A stretch of 13,714 nucleotides of DNA from Nitrospirota bacterium. GTDB lineage: Bacteria; Nitrospirota_A; Leptospirillia; Leptospirillales; Leptospirillaceae. Under the pieces are notes generated by a model. It made no database searches. It had not been told where the DNA came from and saw nothing but the letters and a program-made list of their open reading frames with translations. The position numbers and the translations under genes were made by a program. Position 1 is the first letter of the stretch, and every line of letters starts with the position of its first letter. Location: positions 1-13,714 of the forward strand of contig JAKCCY010000074.1 of NCBI GenBank assembly GCA_021838765.1, read 5' to 3'. Below are positions 1 through 7,398 of the stretch, in pieces.

Positions 1-1460
1 ACAACCCCGATGGTCCGAAACAGGATCATGATATCAAGCCAGAGAGACCAATTCCGAATGTACCAAAGATCAAGCCTTACCCGAACATCAAACGGCCGGT
101 CATTTCTGCCGGTCACCTGCCATAGCCCGGTTATCCCCGGTCGAACGAGCATATATTCGCTTGCCTGCTCTCCATAATGCCTGAAAACCTCTGTTTCAAA
201 AGCAGGACGCGGACCGACAAGACTCATTTCCCGTTTCAACACATTGATAAGCTGGGGAAGCTCGTCAAGACTTGTCGCCCTTAGCCACCGACCGATTGGA
301 GTTACCCTCGGATCATGTTTTAGCTTGTGGTTTTTTTGATATTCAGCGTTGATCTCCGAATCTTTGGACAGCATTTCCTCAAGGGATTCATGTGCACCCT
401 GATACATCGTCCGAAACTTCAGGATTGAAAATGTCCGCCCCTGATAGCCGTACCGTTTTTGTGTAAAAACAACCGGTCCCGGAGAGGAAATCCGAATCAA
501 AAGTCCTATCAGAATCCCTGGAGCGAGGAAGAAGAGGAAGAGGATAAAGGCAAATAGCCAATCGACAACGGATTTGATATTCCGGTTCAGACGAGAGTGA
601 AGGCTGTTTCTGATTCCCAAAAGGAAAATCTCCTCGTAGAACAGAAAAATCAGCTCACTGCTGACGAGATTGACCTGGGCGACATTCGGAACAATATAAA
701 CATCACGAAAATGATGGTGAAGCTCATTTGCTATCCCCGTCAACTCTCTTGCATGAAGAGATGGCGCAGCAACCACCGCACCGCGAACAGACAAAGGGAT
801 CGCCCCTTTTCTCCATTCCTCCCAAGTGCCAAGACACGTGAGAGTGGGAGGCTTTTTTTCCGAGAGGAACTCTCCCTCCTTGGACATTCCTGTTCGGCAA
901 GACATCTCATCAACAGGAAGCCCGGCAGGAGCACAAATCCAAGCCATCGGCCGTATCCCCATATAATGGTCTCTTGTCAGTCCGAGCGAGACGAGTCGGA
1001 CCCCTTCTTCCCCCCCGATCAAAACAACATCGAGTGTCCCCAACCCCCATCTGTGAAGAAGAGGCTTCACGATATGACGAAAGGTCGGTATCAGAAAAAC
1101 AGAGAGCAAACCTGTTTCCACAAAAATAAGTCGGGAGACGCTTGCTGATAGCTTGTCAAGAGAAATAATGGTGAAAAGCATGAGGAAAGAAAGGAAAACA
1201 GATTTTGTCACCCGTTGGGTCTCGGACCAGAAGGGAAGCCTTCGACCATAAAGACCTTCAAAGGAAAAGACCACAATCAATACAAGCGGCATCCACCACA
1301 AGGAAAGGAAATAGAGAAGATCATGGGGCTCGACCACGCCAAAAAAAGTCCCCAAAAAGAGAACTTTTGAAAAATAGGAGACGGTCAATGAAAAATAAAA
1401 AGCCGATAAATCAGCGACAACAAGAAAAAGAACAAATAGCCAACCTTTAACGAGCCTCAC
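1..1460 (-). CDS. WbaP-like undecaprenyl-phosphate sugar-1-phosphate transferase (partial, C-terminus cut)
   Basis: Predicted inner-membrane enzyme that moves a sugar-1-phosphate from a nucleotide sugar to undecaprenyl phosphate, the first step of exopolysaccharide or O-antigen repeat-unit synthesis. I translated 486 codons from a GTG at 1460; a GAGGTG ribosome site lies 8 nt upstream. Hydrophobic segments near residues 6-26, 49-67, 91-105 and 112-130 fit the usual four N-terminal helices. A variable soluble domain follows, then a membrane segment from about K296. The C-terminal catalytic domain carries KFRTM (K348), the SLDELPQ motif with the Asp-Glu pair D399-E400, GPRP at 416-419 and the GITGLWQVTGRND block around W447. 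The ending (YIRNWSLWLDI) resembles WbaP more than WcaJ. The frame runs off the window, so probably only about ten residues are missing. Family is clear; the sugar (galactose or other) cannot be read from sequence. Confidence 0.9.
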   Translation of the reverse strand, partial: MRLVKGWLFVLFLVVADLSAFYFSLTVSYFSKVLFLGTFFGVVEPHDLLYFLSLWWMPLVLIVVFSFEGLYGRRLPFWSETQRVTKSVFLSFLMLFTIISLDKLSASVSRLIFVETGLLSVFLIPTFRHIVKPLLHRWGLGTLDVVLIGGEEGVRLVSLGLTRDHYMGIRPMAWICAPAGLPVDEMSCRTGMSKEGEFLSEKKPPTLTCLGTWEEWRKGAIPLSVRGAVVAAPSLHARELTGIANELHHHFRDVYIVPNVAQVNLVSSELIFLFYEEIFLLGIRNSLHSRLNRNIKSVVDWLFAFILFLFFLAPGILIGLLIRISSPGPVVFTQKRYGYQGRTFSILKFRTMYQGAHESLEEMLSKDSEINAEYQKNHKLKHDPRVTPIGRWLRATSLDELPQLINVLKREMSLVGPRPAFETEVFRHYGEQASEYMLVRPGITGLWQVTGRNDRPFDVRVRLDLWYIRNWSLWLDIMILFRTIGV

Positions 1461-1530
1461 AAGTCTTTCACCTCAATAGAAATGCTTTACCCTTCCTTAA
1501 TATCTTTCTCAAAGATCAATCAGTATCAAC

Positions 1531-1558
1531 ATAATACAGGAAATAGAGGGAGTCTCAA
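1531..1558 (-). promoter_or_regulatory. Putative sigma70 promoter for the WbaP-like gene
   Basis: On the minus strand, TTGAGA (1558-1553) is followed after 16 bp by TATTAT (1536-1531). This predicts a transcript start near 1524 and a leader of about 64 nt before the GTG at 1460. Both boxes match the consensus at four or five positions. Called by eye only. Confidence 0.5.
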
Positions 1559-1605
1559 GTGGGTATGAGAGATCATCCTTATCCCCCCCGTTGCAGCCGT
1601 TGTTT

Positions 1606-1627
1606 CGAAAATCAATTTCGATTTTTG
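1606..1627. repeat. A/T-rich inverted repeat upstream of mtnA
   Basis: CGAAAATC (1606-1613) and GATTTTTG (1620-1627) pair over 8 bp with one G-T pair and a 6-nt loop, just upstream of the mtnA -35 box. It could be an operator, but an A/T-rich match this short may be chance. Confidence 0.25.
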
Positions 1628-1635
1628 GGAATTTC

Positions 1636-1664
1636 TTGATTCTCGTTTCCTGCATCGTTACAAT
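1636..1664 (+). promoter_or_regulatory. Strong sigma70-type promoter abutting mtnA
   Basis: TTGATT (1636-1641), an exact 17-bp spacer, and TACAAT (1659-1664) form a near-consensus promoter. Transcription would start around 1670-1673, essentially at the mtnA ATG (1673). The GAGG at 1665-1668 would then lie outside the mRNA. See the finding on leaderless translation. Confidence 0.6.
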
Positions 1665-1672
1665 GAGGACCC

Positions 1673-2743
1673 ATGGTTAACGCACTCGTCTTCGATTCCC
1701 CCAAAAACGGACCGCCCGCCCTTCATCTCATCGACCAGAGACGGTTGCCTCTTGAAACGGTGATCGTCACATCGACGGGCCATCAGGATGTGGCAAACTC
1801 CATCCGGGAGATGGTCGTTCGTGGAGCTCCGGCAATCGGAATTGCCGCGGCTTACGGAATAGCCATCGGATCGTACGAGTTTACTGCGGGAAAAATCGAT
1901 GGAGACTATCCCGACTGGATGGAGAAGGTTTCCCGAACGCTCGGAAAGACCCGACCGACCGCGGTCAATCTTTTTTGGGCGATCGACCGGATGCGAAGCG
2001 TCTGGTCCGACCTTCACGCCAAAAGACTGACATCCCTTGAGATCACGAAGGTTCTTTACGACGAGGCAAGGTCCATTCACGAAGAAGACATTGCCCAGAA
2101 CCGTACGATGGGGAAGTTTGGCGAAGCTCTTTTTCCAGAATCGGGATCGGTTCTGACCCATTGCAATGCCGGGGCATTGGCAACAGGAGGATACGGGACC
2201 GCTCTTGGAGTCATTCGCGCTGCCGTTGAGGCCGGAAAGAAAATTCATGTCTTCGCCGATGAAACACGCCCCTATCTCCAGGGGGCGCGATTGACCGCCT
2301 ATGAGCTGATGGCCGACAACATTCCCACAACACTGATCACCGACGGAATGTCCGCGTCGCTGATGGCCAAAGGGAAAATCTCTGCAGTCATTGTGGGCGC
2401 CGACAGGATTACCAGAAATGGGGATGTTGCCAATAAAATCGGAACCTATGCGCTTTCGGTGCTGGCCCACTACCACAAGATTCCCTTTTATGTCGCGGCC
2501 CCTTTTTCGACAATCGATTTCATCATGCCAACCGGCAACCTGATCCCCATCGAAGAGCGATCCTCCGATGAAGTGACCACAATCGGACAGGGAACCCGGG
2601 TAGCCCCTCTCGGCGTTGATGTCTACAATCCCGCCTTTGATGTCACACCGGCAGAACTCATTACAAGAATCATCACGGAACGCGGTGTTTTCAAACCTCA
2701 GGACCTGGTCCATCAAATCCCGTCGCCCAAGACAAATTTCTAA
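1673..2743 (+). CDS. mtnA: S-methyl-5-thioribose-1-phosphate isomerase (MtnA)
   Basis: Cytosolic enzyme that converts 5-methylthioribose-1-phosphate to 5-methylthioribulose-1-phosphate in methionine salvage. The 356-residue length fits the family. Visible signatures are RGAPAIG (50-56), the catalytic cysteine C164 in THCNAGALATGGYGTA, the ETRPYLQGARLTAYEL block (197-212), DGMSASLM (224-231), and catalytic D244 in VGADRITRNGDVANKIGTY, then PFYVAAPFST. The ATG at 1673 is the only sensible start because a TGA precedes it in frame at 1664. It is first in a plus-strand run and ends 35 nt before lysS. The homologous eIF2B-alpha-like and ribose-1,5-bisphosphate isomerase families are less likely, because the arrangement of both catalytic residues is typical of MtnA. 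No other salvage gene is in the window. Confidence 0.95.
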   Translation: MVNALVFDSPKNGPPALHLIDQRRLPLETVIVTSTGHQDVANSIREMVVRGAPAIGIAAAYGIAIGSYEFTAGKIDGDYPDWMEKVSRTLGKTRPTAVNLFWAIDRMRSVWSDLHAKRLTSLEITKVLYDEARSIHEEDIAQNRTMGKFGEALFPESGSVLTHCNAGALATGGYGTALGVIRAAVEAGKKIHVFADETRPYLQGARLTAYELMADNIPTTLITDGMSASLMAKGKISAVIVGADRITRNGDVANKIGTYALSVLAHYHKIPFYVAAPFSTIDFIMPTGNLIPIEERSSDEVTTIGQGTRVAPLGVDVYNPAFDVTPAELITRIITERGVFKPQDLVHQIPSPKTNF

Positions 2744-2778
2744 AAACTTCCGCAACGAACCAGACAGGTGAAAATCAG

Positions 2779-4311
2779 GTGAACACAACGAACCAAGATC
2801 ACGCAGAACTCCCTGAACAGGAACGCGTTCGCCGGGAAAAAAGACAGTACCTCCTCTCAAAGGGAATCGATCCTTATGGCATGGCTTTTCCGGACCGCGA
2901 ATCCATCAGGGATCTGAAAGCAAGGCTTCTCCCTTGGACACAGGAAGGACAGGACAAGGATTTCCTGCCGGAGACCCCGGTTAAAAGCCGTATTGCCGGA
3001 AGGATTGTTCTTCTCCGGCGATTCGGAAAAGCTTTTTTTGCAACCCTTCAGGACAACGGGGACCGCTTCCAGATCTACGTCAAAAAGGACCGTCTCGCCG
3101 ATGGGGTTTTCGATCTTTTCAACGACACACTTGATATCGGCGACCATCTGGGCATATCCGGAACTTTTTTCAAGACCAAAACCGGAGAACCGACACTTGA
3201 AGCATCCGAGCTCTGGTTTTTGGGAAAATCGGTCCACCCCCTTCCGGAAAAATGGCATGGCCTGTCAGATATCGAAACACGCTACCGCCAACGCTATATC
3301 GACTTGATCGTCAACCTTCCCGCACGCCAGGTTTTTGAGGACAGGTCCCGGATTCTTTCGCTGATAAGAAGGTTCATGGATGATCGTGGGTTCCTTGAAG
3401 TTGAAACCCCGATGATGCACCCCTCGCCTGGAGGCGCCCTGGCACGCCCCTTTGTCACCCACCACAACTCTCTGGGAACGGATTTGTACCTTCGGATCGC
3501 TCCGGAGCTTTATCTCAAGAGACTGGTGGTCGGTGGATTTACAAAGGTCTATGAAATCAACAGAAACTTCAGGAATGAAGGGTTTAGCCCAAGACACAAC
3601 CCGGAATTCACCATGATGGAATTCTACATGGCCTACCATTCCCCTGAAGAGCTGATGGAGCTGACCGAAACCCTGATCTCTGAACTTTCCCGGAAAATAC
3701 GGCAGAAAACATCGGTCAAGTTTGGAGATCATGAGATCGAGCTCATGGGACCATATCGAAGGATCTCCTACCTTGGTTCCCTCAAGGATCGCTTTGGTCT
3801 CACCGAAAAGGAACTCTTCAGCGAAGAAAAGCTTCTTGAATGTCTGGATACCGCCGGAATCCCCGTTCCTCCCAGGAGGGGGGGGAAACCCTATTTTGCC
3901 GACCTGCAAAATGCCCTCTTCGAAGAAACCATCGAAAAAGGTCTGATCCAGCCAACCTTCGTCACCGGGTATCCCAAAGCAATTTCGCCATTGGCCCGTT
4001 CTTCGAAAGACAACCCCGAAATCACTGATCGCTTTGAGCTCTTTATCGGAGGGATCGAAGTGGCAAACGGCTTCATGGAGTTAAATGACCCCGACGACCA
4101 GCTGGCCCGCTTCGAAGCCCAGCAGGAATCGCGGCAGGCCGGAGACCTCGAGGCTCCCCCACCCGACCTGGACTATATCAGGGCTCTTGAGATCGGCCTT
4201 CCTCCGACCGCCGGAGAAGGGATCGGCATTGACCGTCTTGTCATGCTCCTCACCGAACAAACCTCCATCCGGGATGTCCTCCTCTTTCCGCAAATGAAGC
4301 CGGAGGCCTGA
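2779..4311 (+). CDS. lysS: Lysyl-tRNA synthetase, class II
   Basis: Charges tRNA-Lys with lysine using ATP, in the cytosol. The 510-residue protein has the usual plan: an N-terminal charged helix, an OB-fold anticodon-binding domain (about 67-150, KSRIAGRIVLLRRFGKAFF...), and a class II catalytic core. Motif 2 is the RNEGFSPRHNPEFTMMEFY block from R265. The lysine-site region FELFIGGIEVANGFMELNDP is present, and motif 3 is GEGIGIDRLVMLL from G479. The start is GTG at 2779 with AGGTGA seven nt upstream. It follows mtnA by 35 nt with no terminator between, and its TGA shares one base with the ATG of the next gene (TGATG), so translation is probably coupled to the Lol permease. No odd residues were seen. 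Confidence 0.97.
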   Translation: MNTTNQDHAELPEQERVRREKRQYLLSKGIDPYGMAFPDRESIRDLKARLLPWTQEGQDKDFLPETPVKSRIAGRIVLLRRFGKAFFATLQDNGDRFQIYVKKDRLADGVFDLFNDTLDIGDHLGISGTFFKTKTGEPTLEASELWFLGKSVHPLPEKWHGLSDIETRYRQRYIDLIVNLPARQVFEDRSRILSLIRRFMDDRGFLEVETPMMHPSPGGALARPFVTHHNSLGTDLYLRIAPELYLKRLVVGGFTKVYEINRNFRNEGFSPRHNPEFTMMEFYMAYHSPEELMELTETLISELSRKIRQKTSVKFGDHEIELMGPYRRISYLGSLKDRFGLTEKELFSEEKLLECLDTAGIPVPPRRGGKPYFADLQNALFEETIEKGLIQPTFVTGYPKAISPLARSSKDNPEITDRFELFIGGIEVANGFMELNDPDDQLARFEAQQESRQAGDLEAPPPDLDYIRALEIGLPPTAGEGIGIDRLVMLLTEQTSIRDVLLFPQMKPEA

Positions 4312-5546
4312 TGGCCCGTTTTGAATGGACCGTTGCGCTTCGCTATCTCAAGTCGCAGAGAAAGCAGAGCGGACTTTCCTTCCAGACCTTCATCTCCATT
4401 TCGGGGGTGACCGTCGGGGTGGCGGCCTTGATGGCGACACTTGCGGTCATGACCGGCTTTCAGCACAAGCTTCGCTCCAAGATCCTGGGCATCAACTCCC
4501 ATATTATTCTGACAGATGGACGCGGTGTTCCCATGGCTCATCCCGGAAGGATCCAAAGCCGGATTTCCGGGACCAGGGGCGTTGTTGCCGTTTCTCCCTT
4601 TATCCTGGGCCAGGCGATGGTTTCATCCGATGGAACCGTTTCTGGTACTGTCATCAGGGGGATTGACCCGACTGGAGAAAAAAAGGTGACAAGCCTTGCA
4701 AGGTACATGATTTCAGGTCACCTCCGGGATCTCCTGACCCCAAACGGGAAAGAAAAGCTTCCCGGGATCATTCTCGGAAAGGATCTGGCCGACCATCTTA
4801 ACCTGACACCGGGAGACCCGGTGGATGTCATCAGCCCCACAGGAACACCGTCGGCTTTTGGCATGATCCCCAAAATACGCCACTTTGTCCTTGTAGGGAT
4901 TTTTAAAAGTGGACTTTATGAATACGACAACACCCTGGCCCTTCTTTCGATCGATGAAGCCAGAAGCTTTCTGGCCATTCCGCCAGGCGATGTAACGGGT
5001 CTTGAAATACGGGTCGATAAAATCATGAATGCCTCCCCTATCGCAAAGACCCTTTCAAAAACGCTTGGATTTCCCTATTGGCCAAGATCCTGGCTACAGA
5101 TGAACAAGAACCTGTTTTCGGCACTCCTTCTGGAAAAGACCGTGATGTTCATCATCCTTGTCCTCATCGTTCTGGTCGCCTCGTTCAACATCGTAAGCAC
5201 GCTGACCATGACAGTCATGGACAAGGGGAAAGAAATTGCCATCATGAAAGCGATGGGGGCAACCCAAAAACAGATCATGCACATTTTCATGATCGACGGG
5301 TTGATGATAGGAGGAGTCGGAACCTTGATCGGTCTTCCCCTGGGATATCTGATCTGCTTTTTCCTCGAACACTTTTATCGGTTGCCAAACGATGTCTACT
5401 TTGTCAGCCATATTCCGGTGATCATCCGGATGAGCGACATCCTTTCAGTTTCCGTTGCCGCCATCGGTGTCAGCTTTGCGGCAACCCTCTACCCTTCGAT
5501 CAGGGCCTCACGCCTTGATCCCATCCAGGCGATACGATACGAATGA
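4311..5546 (+). CDS. lolC: Lipoprotein-releasing ABC transporter permease, LolC/LolE type
   Basis: Inner-membrane permease that, with LolD, extracts mature lipoproteins from the inner membrane for delivery to LolA and the outer membrane. The 411 residues show the family topology: a first transmembrane helix near 22-46, a large periplasmic domain of roughly 50-265, then three helices near 276-298, 325-350 and 377-397. Diagnostic sequence is the LVASFNIVSTLTMTVMDKGKEIAIMKAMGAT stretch (helix 2 into the coupling loop, about 290-317), and the protein ends in SRLDPIQAIRYE. GGAGG sits 4 nt before the ATG, inside the end of lysS. Its TGA overlaps the lolD ATG (ATGA). Only one LolC/E-type gene is present next to lolD, so the transporter may be a permease homodimer (LolF-like), or the partner lies elsewhere. 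Confidence 0.92.
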   Translation: MARFEWTVALRYLKSQRKQSGLSFQTFISISGVTVGVAALMATLAVMTGFQHKLRSKILGINSHIILTDGRGVPMAHPGRIQSRISGTRGVVAVSPFILGQAMVSSDGTVSGTVIRGIDPTGEKKVTSLARYMISGHLRDLLTPNGKEKLPGIILGKDLADHLNLTPGDPVDVISPTGTPSAFGMIPKIRHFVLVGIFKSGLYEYDNTLALLSIDEARSFLAIPPGDVTGLEIRVDKIMNASPIAKTLSKTLGFPYWPRSWLQMNKNLFSALLLEKTVMFIILVLIVLVASFNIVSTLTMTVMDKGKEIAIMKAMGATQKQIMHIFMIDGLMIGGVGTLIGLPLGYLICFFLEHFYRLPNDVYFVSHIPVIIRMSDILSVSVAAIGVSFAATLYPSIRASRLDPIQAIRYE

Positions 5547-6244
5547 GCGGCGGATACCGGATCAGGTGCGAAAACCTTTCAAAGTCCTATATGATGGGAA
5601 AAAAAGAGCTTCCTGTCTTAAAGGAGATCAATATTGACCTTCCCTCCGGAAGTTTTGTCGCCCTCACTGGCGCATCCGGCGCCGGGAAAAGCACCCTTCT
5701 TCATTTGATCGGAACCATTGACCGACCAACAACGGGGCGGGTGATCCATGATGACAAGGATGTTTCGGAAATGTCCGAGTCGGACCTGGCCTCCTTCCGG
5801 AACAGGCATATCGGCTTTGTCTTCCAGTTTCACCATCTTCTTCCAGAGTTCACCGCTCTTGAAAATGTCCTGATGCCCTCATGGATTGCGGGAAAAGCGC
5901 TGGAAGAGAAACTCACCGACATCGAAGCCAGGGCCAGGGAGCTTCTCAATCGAGTCGGGCTGTCCGGAAGAGTGACTCACAAGCCCTCTGAGCTGTCCGG
6001 CGGTGAGCAGCAAAGAGTCGCCATTGCACGGGCCCTGGTCATGAACCCGTCGATTCTTCTGGCGGATGAACCGACCGGGAACCTTGACACGCATACAAGT
6101 TTTGAAGTTTTTGATCTGCTGAGACAGGTCAACCATGAACAGGGCATCACCCTGATCATGGCGACCCATAACGAAGCCCTTGCAGAACGCGCAGACCGAA
6201 CGATTATCATGGAAGATGGCAGGATCTCCGGCGAAAAGGAGTAA
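5543..6244 (+). CDS. lolD: Lipoprotein-releasing ABC transporter ATPase LolD
   Basis: Cytoplasmic ATPase that powers lipoprotein release by the LolC/E-type permease. All ABC signatures are intact in 233 residues: Walker A GASGAGKS (43-50), Q-loop Q95 in FVFQFHHLLPEFTALENV (which is typical of LolD), signature LSGGEQQR (151-158), Walker B ILLADE (171-176) with the following PTGNLD, and switch histidine H209. It starts within the stop of the permease gene by a 4-nt ATGA overlap and has only a weak ribosome site, consistent with translational coupling. It ends 9 nt from the stop of the convergent FmdB-type gene, and no terminator hairpin is visible between them. A MacB-type export ATPase is possible but less likely given the partner gene. 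Confidence 0.95.
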   Translation: MSGGYRIRCENLSKSYMMGKKELPVLKEINIDLPSGSFVALTGASGAGKSTLLHLIGTIDRPTTGRVIHDDKDVSEMSESDLASFRNRHIGFVFQFHHLLPEFTALENVLMPSWIAGKALEEKLTDIEARARELLNRVGLSGRVTHKPSELSGGEQQRVAIARALVMNPSILLADEPTGNLDTHTSFEVFDLLRQVNHEQGITLIMATHNEALAERADRTIIMEDGRISGEKE

Positions 6245-6253
6245 GTCCCCCGT

Positions 6254-6568
6254 TCAGGCCGTTTTCGTGTCTGACCCGCCTGAAGCGGCCGGAGCTGGCG
6301 CGGCAGGTGCGCTTTCGGAAGAAGCTTTCTTTTCAGATCCTTCGGATGAGGCGGACGAGGATTCGGAAGCCCCGGCATCCGTCATACCTTTTCTCGCATA
6401 ATCCGTGATATAAAAACCTGTCCCCTTGAACTGCAACGCCGGTTTCCCCATCAATTTTTTCACCGGCCCCCCACAGACCTCACAAACCGTCTGTATCGGA
6501 TCGGAGAACTTCTGGATCCGTTCAATCGTCGTCTTGCACTTGTCACAATAATACTCATAAATAGGCAT
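6254..6568 (-). CDS. FmdB-family zinc-ribbon protein
   Basis: Small putative regulatory or metal-binding protein of the FmdB family, whose exact role is not known. I place the start at the ATG at 6568, giving 104 residues that begin MPIYEYYCDKC. This is the family's standard opening, and GGAGG lies 5 nt upstream. The open frame extends eleven codons further to 6601 but has nothing conserved there. Two cysteine pairs, C8-C11 and C29-C32, form the predicted zinc ribbon, followed by the conserved FKGTGFYITDY segment (47-57). The last 40 or so residues are an Ala/Ser/Glu/Pro-rich tail, which is common and variable in this family. It converges on lolD. A TATTAT at 6590-6585 on the minus strand might be its -10 box, but no convincing -35 is seen. 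Confidence 0.88.
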   Translation of the reverse strand: MPIYEYYCDKCKTTIERIQKFSDPIQTVCEVCGGPVKKLMGKPALQFKGTGFYITDYARKGMTDAGASESSSASSEGSEKKASSESAPAAPAPAASGGSDTKTA

Positions 6569-6902
6569 CAAAACCTCCATAAAAATAATACAAAACGCCA
6601 ATCAAGGAAGGAGATTCCCCCTTCTTTTCTTTTTCACCTTTAAGGATAGCGAACATTTAGGTCTATCGGCAATAGTCCATGAGATTTATCCGAAAAAGCA
6701 TCGCTCAAATCACTCCTTGAGAACCAAGATCCTGCCTGAATCCAAAGTAGAACCCACCTTGACAGATGATGAATGTGTGTCACGCTTAAGTATCGGGAAT
6801 TCAAATATCAGGGAACAGTTTTCCGCTCAGGCTCCTGTTCCCCCGAATGGATCGGCTTTAAAGATCTGTTATTGGGAAGTGCTCAGGGTGAAGGAGAACG
6901 TC
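6569..6902. other. Intergenic region between the fmdB-type gene and the unknown small gene
   Basis: This 334-bp gap holds the 5' ends of two divergent genes. It contains a consensus TTGACA at 6759-6764 without a well-placed -10 (the best is TAAGTA at 6787-6792, 22 bp away), and the perfect inverted repeat at 6811-6842. The frame of the 6903 gene stays open back through 6717, where a TTG could start a longer protein, but the added residues show no recognisable domain. No RNA gene was recognised. Confidence 0.5.
6811..6842. repeat. Perfect 8-bp inverted repeat upstream of the unknown gene
   Basis: GGGAACAG (6811-6818) and CTGTTCCC (6835-6842) are exact reverse complements separated by 16 nt, ending 60 nt before the ATG at 6903. 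It may be an operator half-site pair or an mRNA leader hairpin. No T-tract follows, so it is not an intrinsic terminator. Confidence 0.5.
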
Positions 6903-7262
6903 ATGAGTACCATGCTGAAAGAAGATGTTTTAAAAATGGCAAGAATTTCGGGAGCAAGGGCTCCGGTCATAGCAGTTCCTGATCCGACAGCGGATGGATT
7001 TCGTGATTGGAAAAAGGATTTGCTTGTCTATTTTGGATGCGCGGCCGATAACCTCATCCACGAGTATGGCGCAGGGGACGAGTTGCGAGGTGAAATCTTG
7101 TCGGCCATGAAGGATGGATTTAAGGAGTTGATCCTCAGTCAGCCCTACGTGGAGGTATCAGAATCTCAGCCGAAAGAAGATGAAACAAAGATGATCGAGC
7201 TCAGGATTTTAGATGAGGTCTTCGAAGAGTTTCCAGATTACCCTCATCACTGCACTCGCTGA
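6903..7262 (+). CDS. Hypothetical protein of unknown function
   Basis: I do not recognise this family. A strong AAGGAG (6891-6896) stands 6 nt before the ATG at 6903, which sets the start and gives 119 residues. The protein is acidic overall, with no signal peptide or membrane segment, so it is probably cytosolic. It reads as an alpha-rich domain: the central WKKDLLVYFGCAADNLIHEY and DELRGEILSAMKDGFKELI stretches have amphipathic helix spacing. A charged Glu/Lys linker (about 86-96) follows, then a short C-terminal helix and a Tyr/His-rich end (PDYPHHCTR). It has two cysteines. An in-frame TTG at 6717 would add 62 residues, but lacks a good ribosome site. The gene stands between housekeeping blocks and is followed 136 nt later by a small secreted protein. 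Confidence 0.7.
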   Translation: MSTMLKEDVLKMARISGARAPVIAVPDPTADGFRDWKKDLLVYFGCAADNLIHEYGAGDELRGEILSAMKDGFKELILSQPYVEVSESQPKEDETKMIELRILDEVFEEFPDYPHHCTR

Positions 7263-7304
7263 AACGGTAGGGGTTGGGTCGAAAATTCACAGATATTTTC
7301 TCCT

Positions 7305-7324
7305 TTGGCTCCGGTCGGGGCCAA
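7305..7324 (+). repeat. Short GC-rich hairpin between the two small genes
   Basis: TTGGCTCC (7305-7312), loop GGTC, and GGGGCCAA (7317-7324) form an 8-bp stem with one G-T pair. It lies 42 nt after the stop at 7262 and 74 nt before the ATG at 7399. No T-run follows, so it may be a leader or mRNA-end structure rather than an efficient terminator. Confidence 0.35.
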
Positions 7325-7398
7325 GGGAATTGGGTCATTCCAGAAGGCAGGTCGGCTCAAAGAAGGGCCGGTTGGCCTTAAAAAGAAGGGGGGGCGGT

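Noticed and set aside
597..1148. A 183-codon plus-strand open frame
   Set aside because: It lies antisense to the WbaP-like gene, whose conserved catalytic motifs are on the other strand in one unbroken frame.
1658..2860. A 400-codon open frame on the minus strand opposite mtnA
   Set aside because: It is antisense to a clearly conserved gene, has no recognisable domain, is rich in Gly/Asp/Arg as expected from reading the complement of coding DNA, and has no ribosome site.
6569..6601. Eleven extra N-terminal codons for the FmdB-type protein
   Set aside because: The family begins with MPIYEY, and GGAGG sits 5 nt before that ATG, so the longer form is unlikely.
6759..6792. Promoter based on the consensus TTGACA at 6759-6764
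   Set aside because: No -10 box falls at 16-18 bp; the nearest candidates are at 19-22 bp and match poorly.
6717..6902. TTG start at 6717 extending the unknown gene by 62 residues
   Set aside because: No ribosome site precedes the TTG, whereas AAGGAG sits 6 nt before the ATG at 6903. Kept only as an alternative.
7274..7341. Two copies of TTGGGTC about 55 bp apart
   Set aside because: Seven bases with differing flanks is within chance expectation; no third copy or symmetry was seen.
7213..7398. Upstream extension of the HMA-like protein to an ATG at 7213
   Set aside because: It would overlap the preceding gene by 50 nt and bury a clear signal peptide inside the protein.
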